Of a stretch of 64,000 nt of DNA, positions 1 through 13,011 are shown piece after piece. This DNA is from Quercus robur (Eukaryota > Streptophyta > Magnoliopsida > Fagales > Fagaceae). The stretch is from NCBI RefSeq assembly GCF_932294415.1, contig NC_065535.1, positions 10,349,282 to 10,413,281 of the forward strand, written 5' to 3'. The notes under the pieces were generated by a model. It searched no databases and was not told the origin of the DNA. It saw nothing but the letters and a program-made list of their open reading frames with translations. The translations under genes and the position numbers were made by a program. Each line of letters opens with the position of its first letter. The stretch's first letter is position 1.

Positions 1-1210
1 TGGAGGGATGAAGACAACACGGTGCGGCAAAGGGATGATGATTTGGCGGTTGGAGGGGATGAGCGTGGTGGGGGTTTGGTGGTGGAGGCAAAAGTGTGAT
101 TGTGCGGTGTTTAGCCTATTGGATTTAAGCGTGATCGTAGATGGTGTTTGGTCTTTTGGGTTTGACTGCTATGGTAGATCTACTTCTATGTATGTGTGTA
201 TGAGAACGAGATTGTTGGAATGTGGGTTGAAAATGTGGATAAATAAAATAGAAAATAAGTTTTTTTCCTTCAAATTTAGGTGCTAATTTAAAGACAGTTA
301 AAATACTATTATAAGACAATAAGAGTAGTTAGAATACTATCATAAGACAATAAGAGTGGTTCAGGATAAGCAAGAATATCACTAATAATAAGTCACCCTC
401 TACATCTCTAAGCTTAATTGTTTCCTATACCGATTGCCTCTCTCTCAAAGAGCATTAGCTTAAGCTCATGTAAAACCCCTTTTTTTTTTCTTTTTTTTTT
501 CTTTTAAATTTTAACATAAAAACCTACTTTTTATTTTTTTTATTTTATATACTATTTTTCAAAACACCTCATATCATATTATCTATTTTACACAATATTT
601 TATTTTCTTAATTTTCTTAATTGTTTCTTTTTCATCACATACAAAAACCACTATTCACTCTCTTTCTTCATTTTCGGGATACCAAAAAAAAAAATAAAAA
701 AAAATTTAAATCTAAAATGAATAGTTTCTGTGTAAATTTACATAATTACTATAATAAACTTATAAATTTACACAATTATACATTTACTGATATTAGTCAT
801 TTTTATATGAAATTGTGTAAATTTTGCACATTTTTCTATTATATACCCACACTAATGTTATTAGTGCTTTTACATAACTTTAGATAATTATCTATACTAC
901 TATTTAAGGGGTTTCTCCTGTTTGGACTGGATTTTTTTTTATTACAAAATACCCCTACACTCCTAGGTTTAAGTAGAGAAAAATTAAAGGATAGTCTGGT
1001 AAAAATACATGTCTAACTTGCACTAAAATATTGCCTACAAAATAGGAACACTCTTCCACTAACCCACTTCTTCAAAGTAACTATATGTTTTTTTTTTTTT
1101 AAATAGAAAAATAAGTTAAACAACTCACGTTGCTGTCTTTTTTTCCTTAAAAGAAACACCCCATGTTTATCCAAAAACAAAGCTAATTATAAAATAATAA
1201 TAATAGTTAT

Positions 1211-1244
<34 letters not shown>

Positions 1245-4216
1245 AAATGGATATATACACTTTTTTTTTTTTTTTTTAAGTAGCTGCATCTTTAACTCCT
1301 ACTAAAACGTTGCCTACAAAACAGGACCAATCTCTTGATGGTTTTCAAATTGCTCTTCTATATATATATATATTTTTTTTTTTTTGGGTAAAGGATAATA
1401 ATTTGCATTCATTATAATTTGAAATTACTACATTTTTCAATCACAGAAATACCTAAGGGTGTGATGAGTGTTTAGCATTTTGGATGAAATAATTTACTCA
1501 TTACACCTCTAAGTTTTTTTATGATTAAAAAATATAGTAATCTCAAATTATAATAGATTTAAATTATTAACTTTTACTAAAAAAAAAATAGAAGAGTCTC
1601 TGAGCACGCACTCACAGTTTGTATTTATTATACTTCTGGAATATTCTCTAATTTTTCAGTAACTCTTACCGGTTACCACCGACGAAGGCAATGTAGTACA
1701 TAGGAATTGTTTCTCTTGGACGATGGAATTGAATTGAAATAAATGCTATCGTTAAAGTCAAATAGATCAAGCAAAGCAAAGGTTAGTTAATATATATACA
1801 TATATATATCAGGCATTTGAGGTGCTTCTCAGTGGTGGACCTGGTGGTTGTTCTAGAATAGCCGAGGCAATTGCGACTTCAGAAGTAGTAGAAGAACCAA
1901 AAATGATAATAATAAAATATTAAAGACAAAGTTTGGCAGCTATCTTTTCTAACCAATTGAATATTTGTCTTTCTCCTTTAAAATCAATGGCATTTGCTTT
2001 AGGTACATTGAATGTTTGTCTTTACCTATGCGATGACATTTTTTTTTTAATAATCGACAGTATAATCCCACCCTTCTCTATCTCGGGACCACTCGAATCT
2101 GGGTCCATAAATCCCTCAAACTTTTAAAGTTTGGAGAAGTACCAACTTACCTAACGTGAGCGGTGATTGATACCAATTTACTGCAACCAATTTTAGAAAT
2201 CAAATCAGTCCAGTTGGTCCAATTATGAACTGAAAGTAAAATCAGTCATACCCTACCTCAAAACCCAAAAAATAATAAAAACAAGTTATAATGGTACCTG
2301 ATTCCTGAATATGTACTTATATTTTCTCTGAAAAAAATAAATATGTACTTTCTAAAAGAAGTACCTAAATATGTTTTGATAAGTTCTAACATTTTGATCC
2401 TTACAAAAATGGATCCCTTGGGAGTTGGGATTCTATTCTTCTTTTATTTTTCCAACATTAGACTTCCTACAAATGTATTTATCAAAAAAAAAAAAAAATC
2501 ACATCTTTATTTAAGATCTAAGGATTTAATTTCTTGAATTACATATGGTAATAATGATATTTTAAAATTATTCATGATGTGGAAAAAATTACGTGCACAT
2601 TACGTGATTAACCCAGAGGCTTTGATGAAAAATACAAAATTTACATTATTAAGCTTTAATAAGAGGTTTTTTTTTGTCACAAATCTAATATTTGGAGATC
2701 AATTGTTCAAATACAAAAATTAAAGAACTAAATTCCCGTTCAACGTGATAATATCAATAATTATCCAAAAAAAAAAAAAAAACGTGATAATAGCAATAAA
2801 ACAAAAACCAAATGATATGAAAAAAAAGAAGTAATACGATATAGTGATATACTCATTGAAACATCACCCAAATGATAGAATTCTTTGAATGAGGAGGAGA
2901 CATCAGCGTACTTAGTAACATAGTGGCAGATTATATGACAGTAGACGATATTTGTCATTTATTTTATATATCTTGTCTTTATTATTTGGTCAAAATTATT
3001 TATGATTTTTTTTTCTCATTTTTATGAGTCTATTCTGACTTTAGTCTTTAAAATATTAAATTGTAATTTCGTTCTCTTATGCTTATAAGAATGGTCTAAA
3101 CTTATATAAGCTATTTGGTTGAAATTAATAAATTAGAGAATGTACTCTCAAAAAATCAGCCTTTGGCTTTTGAGAATAAGGATTTCTTATACTTTAGCTC
3201 TTATCCCTTAGTTGGATTTTCTTTATGGAGTGAACTTATTCAGCCTTAGGTTCTTAGTAGAATTTTTTTTGGATGATGATAATGTGTATCCCTATAATCT
3301 TTTGCTTTGGTGATGAGCTATCTATCATTTTTATTATCGTGTGTTTGGTTTGTTTCATCTATCAAAATTACATATCCAATCATCCTTCCAATTTATCCAG
3401 TATAGTTCGGTATCACTATACTTTTCCTCCGGTATCAAATCATCCTATCATTAGGATTGAATGAGATAGGACATGCTAAATCTAAACAACTAAAGAACTG
3501 TTGTGGACCACTTAGGCATGAGTTTGTTTCTCTTCTAATTGGAAATAAAATAAAATTTGGGGCCTGTTTGCAGATTTGAGACAAGTCCGTGGTCACTATT
3601 TGGACATTTGACATACTAATAAAATGTAGGTGTTGGGGTTTCAATGAATCAATTTGATATCAACATGAAAGCTCATTCAAACTTTTTCAAAGAAAGAGAC
3701 TTAAAAGAGATTCATAGGAAAGAGACATAAATTTGAGGGTCATAGATTGGAGTTTGATCCCTTTTAGACAGCTATATAGACAACTGCTTTTGTTTTAAAA
3801 ATTCAATGAATATAATGATTTACATTTCATTTTCTGAAACTTGAAAATCTTTAATAATTTAATGAGTTTATGGATTTTTCCTTTTCCCCTTCTGGGTTCA
3901 AGGTACTGACTTTTCCTTTAAAGGAGTCTTGTAAGATGGGCTTGAGCTCATTGGAATGAAAAGCTCATTTTGAAATAGAATGTGCTACTCTGTTCACATA
4001 CGCTTTCAAATAGCACAATACAGTTTCATGGGCCTTTAAACTGATCTTAGAGCCCAAGTAGAACAAATGGTGTAAAGCCAAGGCCCAATAAAACCCTTCC
4101 CAAGTATTCGTTCTATTTCAGCCGAAGCCCCCCAAAACCCTTCAAAAACCTTCACTATTCTCATCAGTAATCGCCCTTCTAAAACCTCTTCATCAACTAC
4201 ATCCTTCAGAACTAAA
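1..4216. other. AT-rich intergenic region upstream of the first AAA-ATPase
   Basis: I see no convincing gene here. The sequence is AT-rich with many poly-A and poly-T runs (for example about 1213-1242 and 1261-1278). The short open frames have no recognisable motif and look like chance. One MITE-like inverted repeat lies at 1386-1578 and is listed separately. The last 100 bases before 4217 form a C-rich leader with no upstream ATG close to the start. Confidence 0.6.
1386..1578. mobile_element. Small MITE-like inverted-repeat element
   Basis: The two ends are imperfect inverted repeats of about 80 bases. The left end begins GGGTAAAGGATAATAATTT and the right end reads AAATTATTAACTTTTACT. Both contain a related stretch around TTATAATTTGA. 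The element is short and non-coding. I could not define a target-site duplication because both sides are homopolymer runs, so the superfamily is undecided; a Mutator-like MITE is one option. Confidence 0.5.
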
Positions 4217-5628
4217 ATGTTTTGCTCCCCAGAGACCATACGCTCCTCCAAAAGGGCCAAAACCATTGCATCAGTAGCCACCTCACTCACTGCCTCAGCC
4301 CTTCTATTCCGAACCATCGCCAACAATGTCATCCCCACCGCTGTCCACGACTACTTCTCTTCAAACCTACAGAAACTCTCCACTTGTTTCTCGTCCCAAC
4401 TCACCCTTGTCATCCAAGAGTTTGATGGCCTAATCGCAGACCAAATGTTTGAGGCTGCCAATGTTTACTTGGGCGAAAAGTTATCGCCTTTAACATCAAG
4501 AATTAAGGTTAATAAGTTAGAGAAAGAGAAAGAACTAGAATTGACAGTTGACAAGGACGAAGAATTGGTGGATTTATACAACGGTGTGAAACTCAACTGG
4601 GTTTTGGTATCTTCGCCCATTGAGAGGTCGATTTCAAATACAAGGAGCAATGAAGAAGAAGAGTTTGCATCATCCGAGATAAGACACTTTGAGCTAAGTT
4701 TTCACAAGAAGCATAGGGACATGGTGCTGAGATCTTACTTACCCTACATTCTACAGAAAGCAAAAGCTGTAGGAGAAGAAAAGAAGATAGTGAAGCTTCA
4801 TACCATTGACTATAATAGTACTGACTATTGGAGCTCGATCAACCTTGACCATCCTGCAACTTTTGATACAATGGCTATGGACCCGGATTTGAAGAAGTTT
4901 TTGGTTGAGGATCTCAACAGGTTTATAGGGAGAAAGCAGTATTATAAAAGAGTAGGTAAGGCTTGGAAAAGAGGGTATTTGTTGTATGGACCACCTGGTA
5001 CAGGAAAGTCAAGCCTAGTTGCAGCCATGGCTAATTTTCTCAAATTTGATATCTATGATTTGGATTTAAGGGAGGTTGAGTGCAATTCAGATCTAAGGCA
5101 GTTGTTGATTGGAACAGCTAGTCGATCGATATTGGTAATAGAGGACATTGATTGTTTGATCGAGTTGGATAACAAAGCCATATCTGTAGAGGGTGATGAT
5201 GCGGTAACTCCCTGTTTCTCCATTCACATAATCAAGATGCTTCATACCAATTTAATATTCTTCCATTACAGGTTACACTCTCGGGTCTGTTAAACTTTAT
5301 CGATGGATTATGGTCAAGCTGTGGAGAGGAGCGAATCATTGTATTCACAACAAATCACGAAGACCGTCTTGATCCGGCATTGTTGAGGCCTTGTCGTATG
5401 GATGTGCACCTTCATATGTCTTATTGCTCGTTTAGTGGATTCAAGACATTAGCTTCTAATTACTTGCAAATTCAGGAGCACACACTGTTTATAGACATCA
5501 AAGACTTGTTAGAGAAGGTTGAGACAACGCCTGCAGAAGTTGCAGAAGAGTTGATGAAAAGTGACAAAGTAGAAGTAGCCCTACAGGGGCTTATCAAGTT
5601 CCTCCAAAGCAAAAAAGATGGAAATTAA
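4217..5628 (+). CDS. AAA-ATPase, BCS1/ASD-like (tandem copy 1)
   Basis: Two exons, 4217-5203 and 5272-5628, joined across a 68-base GT-AG intron, give 447 aa. The N-terminal ~100 residues match the plant AAA-associated domain with a hydrophobic stretch near residues 15-35, as in proteins anchored in the ER or mitochondrial membrane. Walker A is GPPGTGKSS (about residues 258-266) and Walker B is ILVIEDIDC (about 305-313). The second region of homology follows in exon 2 (TTNHEDRLDPALLRP). These features fit the family that includes Arabidopsis ASD/HSR4/OM66-type proteins, usually about 480-520 aa and often stress-induced. The membrane site is inferred from the family. Oddity: the normally conserved glycine of RPGRMD is cysteine (about residue 370), whereas copy 2 keeps glycine. 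The nearest paralogue starts at 14263. Confidence 0.88.
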
Positions 5629-6969
5629 CGGGGCATCTAGTAGCCTGGTGGACAAACAATTCAAGTTGAGGGAATTAGTTTGTGGTAGTACACTAGTACT
5701 AGCAAATTGCAAGGCCATGCCTTTTTTTTTCCCCCTTCTTTTTGTTGGACTTTTTAGACAAAACCCCAATTTGCATGTTGGGGTCAGAATGTCAGATTAG
5801 GATTTTGATTTAATTAATATGGCCACAAAAATATTTCAATAAATTAATTTATATTATATATAATTTCTAACATAATACACATGCTACAAAAGGTTGTGTC
5901 ATTTCATATACATCATCTACATATCTATATATATTATAAAATCGAAACCTCTGACCAATATTTGACTTTTTTTTAAAGCTCCCACATTTTTACACATCAG
6001 TATTATTATTATTATTTTTTAAAAAAAAAAAACACTATTTCTAACCCAAAAATTTTAGCTAAAAAAAAAAAATCCACAATTCTGAAAATCAAACTTGATA
6101 ACCTCCCAACTTTGAAAATCTTCTCTACCCTTCTCCTTCCCCCAAAATGCAAATTTCTAGACTTCTCCTTCTCCCCAAAACAAAAACCCGATAAAACTAT
6201 TCTCTTATTCGACTCCTAAACAAAACATAAGTCTCATCTCCTTCTCTTTCTTCAACTCTCTCAGCCTCTCCATTGTTTCCCCATTAAAAACAAAAAAAAA
6301 AAAAAAAAAAAATGAGAAATAAAGAAAATCAAGCTCAAGATTGTTATTCCAATCAATCTCCACTCTACAAAATCCAACCCTATAGCACTGTAAATACGTA
6401 GAACCCAAGACCCTCGCCATGACTACACAATGCCATTAGAAGGACTCGGTAGAGAGCTCCATAATGCCATTGAGATTTGAAGATTATGCAAGAACCAAAG
6501 ATAGCTTGAACAATGACTGATCTATGGTGGATTATCCCAAGAGACAACTCTCCACTTCCATCCATTTGCACAAATGGCTTTGCTCAAAGCTTTTCTCTTT
6601 CTTTCTCTCTTTGGAACAATGGTCATTCAGGTTTTTCTTTTTAACTCTTTGGGTTTTCAATTTTGGTGGATATATAGATTCCAATTACTTCTTAATTTTT
6701 CCACTCATACTTAGGGTTTTGATTTTGGATTTTAGGATCTTGAATTTATTGACTAGTTTATTTTTATGATTAATCGATGGAAAATCCTAACTAATTAATC
6801 TGTTTACATAGGGTTGTTGAAAAGAAATGTTTGTAATCATCCGCTCTGTTTTCTTTCAAACCCTATGTTTCTTCAAACCTACTTAGGTTGCCTCCTCTAT
6901 CTACACTAGCTACATGTATATGAGTAATCTGTTTGTAACCAAGTTACTTGTTTGTGTCTTTTTATGGGT
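5629..6969. other. 3' flank of AAA-ATPase copy 1 and intergenic DNA
   Basis: The first ~280 bases (to about 5900) still align with the 3' flank of copy 2 (to about 15920), so the gene duplication extended past the stop codon into the 3' UTR. The remainder is AT-rich with poly-A tracts (for example 6020-6033 and 6292-6311). I see no supported gene. Confidence 0.55.
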
Positions 6970-7645
6970 TTTGGGGGTATTTTGGTCATTTTTTAGGTTT
7001 TGGGGGTATTTTGGTCATTTTTTGGGTTTTAGGGGTATTTTGGTCATTTTTTGGGCTTTAGGGGTATTTTGGTCATTTTTGGATTTTAGGGGGGTATTTT
7101 GATCATTTTTTAGGTTTTGGAGGTATTTTGGTCATTTTTTGGGTTTTGGGGGTATTTTGGTCATTTTGTGGGTTTTAGGGGGTATTTTCGTCATCTTTTA
7201 GGTTTTGGGGATATTTTGGATGTTTTAGAAGTTTTGGGGGGTATTTTGCTCGTTTTAGAAGTTTTGGGGGTTATTTTGCTCATTTTAGAGATTTTGGAAG
7301 TATTTTGGTCATTTTAGTAGTTTTTAATCATATTTGGTAATTTTAGAGATATTTGGGGTATTTTGCTCATTTTAGAGGTTTCATGGGTATTTTGCTCATT
7401 TTAGAGATTTTGGGGATATTTTGGTCATTTTAGTGCCTTTTGAGTATATTTGGTAATTTTAGAGATATCAGGGGTATTTTGGTTATTTTAGAGGTTTCAT
7501 GAGTATTTTGCTCATTTTAGAGATTTTGGGGATAATTTTGGATGTCTAAGGGTATATTGGTAATTTTGGAAGTGTAGGGGTATTTGCGTCATTTTAGGTA
7601 TTTAAGGGTATTTTGGTAATTTTGGAGGTCAATAAAGCATTCAAG
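6970..7645 (+). repeat. T/G-rich minisatellite, core GGGGTATTTTGGTCATTTT
   Basis: More than 20 degenerate units of about 25-30 bases share the core GGGGTATTTTGGTCATTTT with a variable GGTTTTGGG or AGGTTTTGG linker. The array is strongly strand-asymmetric: the plus strand is almost free of C except in TCATT. Units become more divergent after about 7320. Open frames across the array (6914-7102 and 7117-7317) are repeats of WGYFGHF/GILVIFWA type and are not credible proteins. Confidence 0.85.
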
Positions 7646-7669
7646 TAGTTTTAGAGGTATTTGGGTCAT

Positions 7670-7815
7670 ATTGGGTTAAATGGGTGGGTTACTAATTAAA
7701 TGGGTTGGGTTGGTAATGAATAATTAATTTATATATAAATTGGTCATAAATGGATAAATGGGTAATTACACACCCAACCCATTTATGACCCAACCCGCCC
7801 ATTTGCCACCCTACT
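7670..7815 (-). mobile_element. hAT-like terminal fragment rich in GGGTTGGGT and CCCAACCC
   Basis: Read on the minus strand, the segment starts TAGGGTGGCAAATGGGCGGG and continues with GGGTTGGGTCATAAATGGG motifs. It ends near 7670 with complementary AAATGGGTGGG text. This sequence style is common at the ends of plant non-autonomous hAT-type elements. The superfamily assignment is from memory of such ends, not from a resolved target-site duplication. Confidence 0.35.
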
Positions 7816-8219
7816 AATATAATATTTTTGGTTTGGTTCGTCTCAAATCGTAATGTACAGGTTTTAATTGTAATGTATTTGATTAGATAGTTACAGATAG
7901 TTTTTGTAGCTGTCTTGGTGTTTGTATAGAATTACTTAAGTTGTTTTTCTACAAATCACGTGGCAAGGAACATGATTAGATTTTCAACTATCTAAAGCAT
8001 GGTTAAGAATTAACAACCTCCTCTTTCTATTAATTTTAGTGTCCAAAGAGAAAGTATATGTAGGATTTTGTAGAAGTTTTTTGTTATTTTTGTAATTCTA
8101 TTCGATAACAAGCCATTGATGAATTTGGGTTCTAGAGTAACCTAAGAGTTTCAGCTAGGGGCTAAAACTTATTGACTATTGGTCCATTCAAAAAAATAAT
8201 GGAGCTTTTTTGCAATTTC

Positions 8220-8418
8220 GGGTTTGTTTGGGATCCGCTTATTTTGTTGAAATTGAAAATTTTTTACTGAAAGTACTATAGATAAAGGTAAAAATTAGCT
8301 GAAATAATGCAGTGGAACCCATAAATAGTATCAAAAAGTACAATGGGCCTATAAATAGTAACGAAAATAAGCTAAATAGTAAAATAAGCTAACTTTTTAA
8401 ACTGGAGCAAATGCACAC
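8220..8418. mobile_element. Short MITE (GGTTTGTTTGGGATCCGC type)
   Basis: About 200 non-coding bases begin GGTTTGTTTGGGATCCGC and end CTGGAGCAAATGCACAC. Internal AATAGTA repeats are typical of a MITE class scattered through eudicot genomes, where the ends read GTTTGG and CCAAACGCAC. The 3' end here has decayed and I could not find matching target-site duplications. It lies in the spacer between the two AAA-ATPase copies. Confidence 0.5.
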
Positions 8419-9426
8419 TTCGTTTAGGATTATTTGGTTTACTATTTAATATAATTGAGATTTCGGCATTAGATTTCTAGGTTGGAGTTATTAGTTTAAA
8501 GTGAACATATAATATGGAAAATCACTTGATGTCGACCTCTTTAAGCTGGCAACAACATGGTACAATGTTGTTTGCTTCTATTTCTAACAAAGAGTAACTA
8601 GCTTAAAAATTATTATTAGTCATTGTAAAAAGGGAGTTATTAAGACCTGAAATTTTAAGGAATAAACTAAACACAAGGAACTAATTTTCTCTAAAATTTG
8701 ATGTGATTGGAAGATTTTTTGTCGGGTTAAAGAATTTAAGTTAGCACTGAACTTTGAGTGAGTTGAAACATGATGCAAGAATGAGCTTTTTTGTATGAAA
8801 TTTAGTGTGACAATGTCTCTTATACTGAATCTAAACATGTAATTACGTATTTTGCTACCAAAAAGGGTACAAAACTTGAACCTTCTTTTGGATTGGTGTT
8901 TGTACTTCAATTTTGTTAACAATTTTACTGATTATTTTGTAAAAAATTATTTTCGTTTTGGTTGGGAATGCTTAGATGTTTCAAGTTAGAGTGAGTTCAA
9001 GGATGTGCAAATGTAGGAGCCAGAAGCCAATGTGAGAAAGATAACATGAACATATGCTAGGTACATGAAACTTTTCCTTCTAATTTCAATTGGGTTTTTC
9101 TTTTTCTTTTTTGTGCTCCTTATTTTATTTTTCTTTTTGATAAACTTATTCTTAGGTTTAGAAAATGTCTTCCGGGAATAAATTTTGTGAAATTATTAGT
9201 AAGTTATTCTACTAGAGTTCAAATTACCACTAAAAAGGTCTAATTGTTTTTAATACACTTTTAGACTTTTAATTACGGCCTTCACAGCGAGTTCCACTCA
9301 TGATTTGCAGTTCTGAATTACAGAGAATGAGGAAGCCTTTGATGTATTACATTGTTTTTCTTTTGAAATGGTGTGTGCTTAATGGCACTATGCATGCTTC
9401 CCACATGGAGTTTAAGTTGCACCATT
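8419..9426. other. Intergenic DNA without recognisable features
   Basis: AT-rich sequence. Nothing here is supported as a gene, RNA or mobile element. It ends at the first unit of the 1.6-kb tandem duplication. Confidence 0.4.
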
Positions 9427-11048
9427 GCTATGTTCTTGCTACTGGTATACATGTCTATCATACTGGATCACTGCATTGTTCAAGAGCTACCATTATATTA
9501 TGGCTGCATCAATCAAGTGTTGCTGTTGTAATTAGTGATGAAATACTCATTGACATAATGTAATAATTAATCAGTAGTTGTTAGCAAATACTAAGGTAGT
9601 TAGTATTGTACTAGGACTACTGTTTGTAAAGTCTTAGGTTGTCTTAGATGATTCACAAGTCACATTCTGTTGTAAATGCCTTAATAGTTGCTGCCATGGT
9701 TAATTAGGCATGTGCTCATTATAATCCAGCATGTGACTAATTTAGAATGAGTTAGGTAGTTAGCATAAATGGTTAAGGCTAACAAATTGTCTGTTGCTCG
9801 AGCAGTTTAGCATAAAAGTGTAATATGGTTGTAATAAACTCTCTATAACAAAAATAACATTCAACCTTCAACCTTTATTACTTGCTCTCTTAGCTTTCAA
9901 GCCATTTTGTATAAGCAACATCTCTGTTAGGAATAAGGTTCCTAACAATCTTTCTGTCTCTCTTGAATGATTCTTGATATTTAAGTAGTCCAAAGTCATG
10001 CCTCCCAATTTATGATATTGAATAAAAGAACAAGGTTTGGGTTTTGGAATTGGTTTTAGGTTTATATATATTAAGAGGATTCAGAAAGTTAGTTATGGTT
10101 TCAAAAAATGTCAACAATGCCCCTAATCTAATAAGAAAATCTTTATTCCTAAAAAATAAAAAATAGGGTTAAAATTGTAATTCAAAAAAAAAAAAAAACA
10201 TACTAGATAAACTTTTTTCCTAAAAACTAGCACACATTAAACCCAGCAGTTTACACATTTTCAAAATTCCAAATTTTAGCTTCTTAAAAATCCCTTCACC
10301 CTATCACCCAAAAAAAAAAAAAAAAAAAATCCCTTTACATGTAACCTCACTAACAAAATTCAAATTCAAATTGAAAAATTACATTAAACTCAAAATAAAA
10401 AAATGAGCCTTATCGCACGTGTAAAGCGTATGTAATGAGGCTAGTATGTGTGTGTGTGTGTGTATTACCTATCAAAAAAGAAATACAATGTAACTATTAG
10501 AACTTAGAAATACACATTAATAGCAACTATGGGGACACCAAGTTTGGTCCCAGGGGAGCTCTGCATAGATTACTACTACCACTATTCACACATCTATAAT
10601 AACAATAAACAATAAGGGATAAACGCTCTACAATGGGAAACTCAAGCAGTTGATTTCTTTTAATATCAGCATTACCATTTGTACTCAGGTGTTACAATAG
10701 GGAACTATCACTCTTTCATGGTGCACCCCATACGATTTCTCTACCTTTCTATTTTTTAGATTTTTTTTTTTTTTAATCTCTCTCCCTTTTTCTAGATCCC
10801 CCTACCTTTTGCCTTCCCCCCTTCTTTTATAACTTCAGTCCTTGTTCTTATCATTACAATTGTCATGTTCCCATCCAGAGCTTCAGGGATATTTTTTTCT
10901 ACTTTATCGGTTTCCTCTCCTTCTTATCTTGGAATTCTAACTGCCCAAGGGTTGCATGTACTATTTATGTTGTCTTATGCAATTAATGCGGCAGAGGTTA
11001 GGTGAGAACCCCCTCATTAATGCGGAGGTAAAAATCTTCTTCCTTCCA
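9427..11048 (+). repeat. Unit A of a 1.6-kb direct tandem duplication
   Basis: Nearly the whole unit matches 11049-12713, starting with GCTATGTTCTTGCTA and ending with AAAAATCTTCTTCCTTCC. Differences are scattered single bases plus length changes at AT and poly-A tracts. The unit contains AT-rich non-coding DNA followed by a partial LTR (10528-11048). The left breakpoint of unit B falls inside this LTR, so the LTR was present before the duplication. Confidence 0.85.
10528..11048 (-). mobile_element. Partial solo LTR (duplicated copy)
   Basis: This sequence aligns with the 3' portion (minus-strand sense) of the 806-bp solo LTR at 12201-13006. It stops exactly at the tandem-duplication junction. 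No internal retrotransposon region is attached. It is a fossil fragment of the same LTR family as 46245-47048. Confidence 0.7.
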
Positions 11049-11687
11049 GCTATGTTCTTGCTATTGGTATACATGTCTATCATACTGGATCACTGCATTG
11101 TTCAAGAGCTACCATTATATTATGGCTGCATCAATCAAGTGTTGCTGTTGTAATTAGTGATGAAATACTCATTGACATAATGTAATAATTAATCAGTAGT
11201 TGTTAGCAAATATTAAGGTAGTTAGTATTGTACTAGGACTACTGTTTGTAAAGTCTTAGGTTGTCTTAGATGATTCACAAGTCACATTCTGTTGTAAATG
11301 CCTTAATAGTTGCTGCCATGGTTAATTAGGCATGTGCTCATTATAATCCAGCATGTGACTAATTTAGAATGAGTTAGGTAGTTAGCATAAATGGTTAAGG
11401 CTAACAAATTGTCTGTTTCTCGAGCAGTTTAGCATAAAAGTGTAATATGGTTGTAACTTGTAATAAACTCTCTATAACAAAAATAACATCCAACCTTCAA
11501 CCTTTATTACTTGCTCTCTTAGCTTTCAAGCCATTTTGTATAAGCAATATCTCTGTTAGGAATAAGGTTCCTAACAATCTTTCTGTCTCTCTTGAATGAT
11601 TCTTGATATTTAAGTAGTCCAAAGTCATGCCTCCCAATTTATGATATTGAATAAAAGAACAGGGTTTGGGTTTTGGAATTCGTTTTA

Positions 11688-11727
<40 letters not shown>

Positions 11728-12713
11728 GAGAATTCAGAAAGTTAGTTATGGTTTCAAAAAATGTCAACAATGCCCCTAATCTAATAAGAAAATCTTTATT
11801 CCTAATAAATAAAAAATAGGGTTAAAATTGTAATTCAAAAAAAAAAACCTACTAGATAAACTTTTTTCCTAAAAACTAGCACACATTAAACCCAGCAGTT
11901 TACACATTTTCAAAATCCTAAATTTTAGCTTCTTAAAAATCCCTTCACCCTATCACCCAAAAAAAAAAAAAAAAAAAAAATCCCTTTACGTGTAACCTCA
12001 CTAACAAAATTCAAATTCAGATTAAAAAATTACATTAAACTCAAAATAAAAAAATGAGCCTTATCGCACGTGTAAAGCGCGTGTAATGAGGCTAGTAATG
12101 AGGCTAGTAACTGTTCAATTATCGCAGTGTGTATATATTACCTATCAAAAAAGAAATACAATGTAACTGTTAGAACTTAGAAATACACATTAATAGCAAC
12201 TGTGGGACACCAAGTTTGGTCCCGGGGGAGCTTTGCACAGATTACTACTACAACTATTCACACATCTATAATAACAATAAACAATAAGGGATAAACACTC
12301 TGCAATGGGAAACTCAAGCAGTTGATTTCTTTTAATACCGGCATTACCATTTGTACTCAGGTGTTACAATAGGGAACTATCACTCTTTCGTGGTGCACCC
12401 CATACGATTTCTCTACCTTTCTATTTTTTTAGATTTTTTTTTTTATCTCTCCCTTTTTCTAGATCCCCCTACCTTTTGCCTTCCCCCCTTCTTTTATAAC
12501 TTCAGTCCTTGTTCTTATCATTACAGTTGTCATGTTCCCATCCAGAGCTTCAGGGATATTTTTTTCTACTTTATCGGTTTCCTCTCCTTCTTATCTTGGA
12601 ATTCTAACTGCCCAGGGGTTGCATGTACTATTCATGTTGTCTTATGCGCAATTAATGCGACAGAGGTTAGGTGAGAACCCCCTCATTAATGCGAAGGTAA
12701 AAATCTTCTTCCT
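11049..12713 (+). repeat. Unit B of the 1.6-kb direct tandem duplication
   Basis: This is the second copy of 9427-11048. It is about 40 bases longer, mainly because of an expanded (AT)n tract near 11696-11722 and a short local repeat of TAATGAGGCTAG near 12085-12110. Beyond 12713 it continues into the rest of the LTR, which unit A lacks. Confidence 0.85.
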
Positions 12714-13006
12714 TCCTGTGCATTCCAGAAGTTTCCCGCGGTTACAGTGTCATTTGGAGGTTATATATTGATTATCCATGATACATGCCTCGGATAACCT
12801 AGTGCTTTCTCCTTTTCTGCGAGAATGGGTTTACAGTGATACTCAATTTTGTCCTCAACACTTAGGATGATCTAGCTTTCAGCTCTTTCATGGTTTATCA
12901 CCCTTTGAGCCTTCCCCTCGACACACAGGTTAGGCCCAACTACTTTCCCGTGGTCTGGTAACTTCTTGGGCTCAAAGCCCGAGTGGAGATTGTTTCACTC
13001 CCCACA
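12201..13006 (-). mobile_element. Solo LTR, family 1 (806 bp)
   Basis: In the minus-strand sense it begins TGTGGGGAGTG and ends GTGTCCCACA. The flanking 5-mers gcaac (12196-12200) and gtaac (13007-13011) match at four of five positions and are read as an aged target-site duplication. The LTR is about the same length as the related copy at 46245-47048. There is no internal coding region on either side, so it is a solo LTR fossil. Superfamily (Copia or Gypsy) cannot be decided from the LTR alone. Confidence 0.75.
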
Positions 13007-13011
13007 GTAAC

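Noticed and set aside
8-319. Short open frames on both strands at the window start
   Set aside because: Low-complexity and tryptophan- or histidine-rich, with no splice context or family resemblance.
6970-7645. CRISPR-like regular spacing of repeats
   Set aside because: Units are contiguous and degenerate with no unique spacers, and the setting is a plant nuclear genome. It is a minisatellite.
9579-9947. Possible LTR with TGTTAG...CTAACA ends (repeated in unit B)
   Set aside because: The end motifs fit, but the flanking 5-mers (gtagt and atctt) do not match and no second copy outside the tandem duplication was found.
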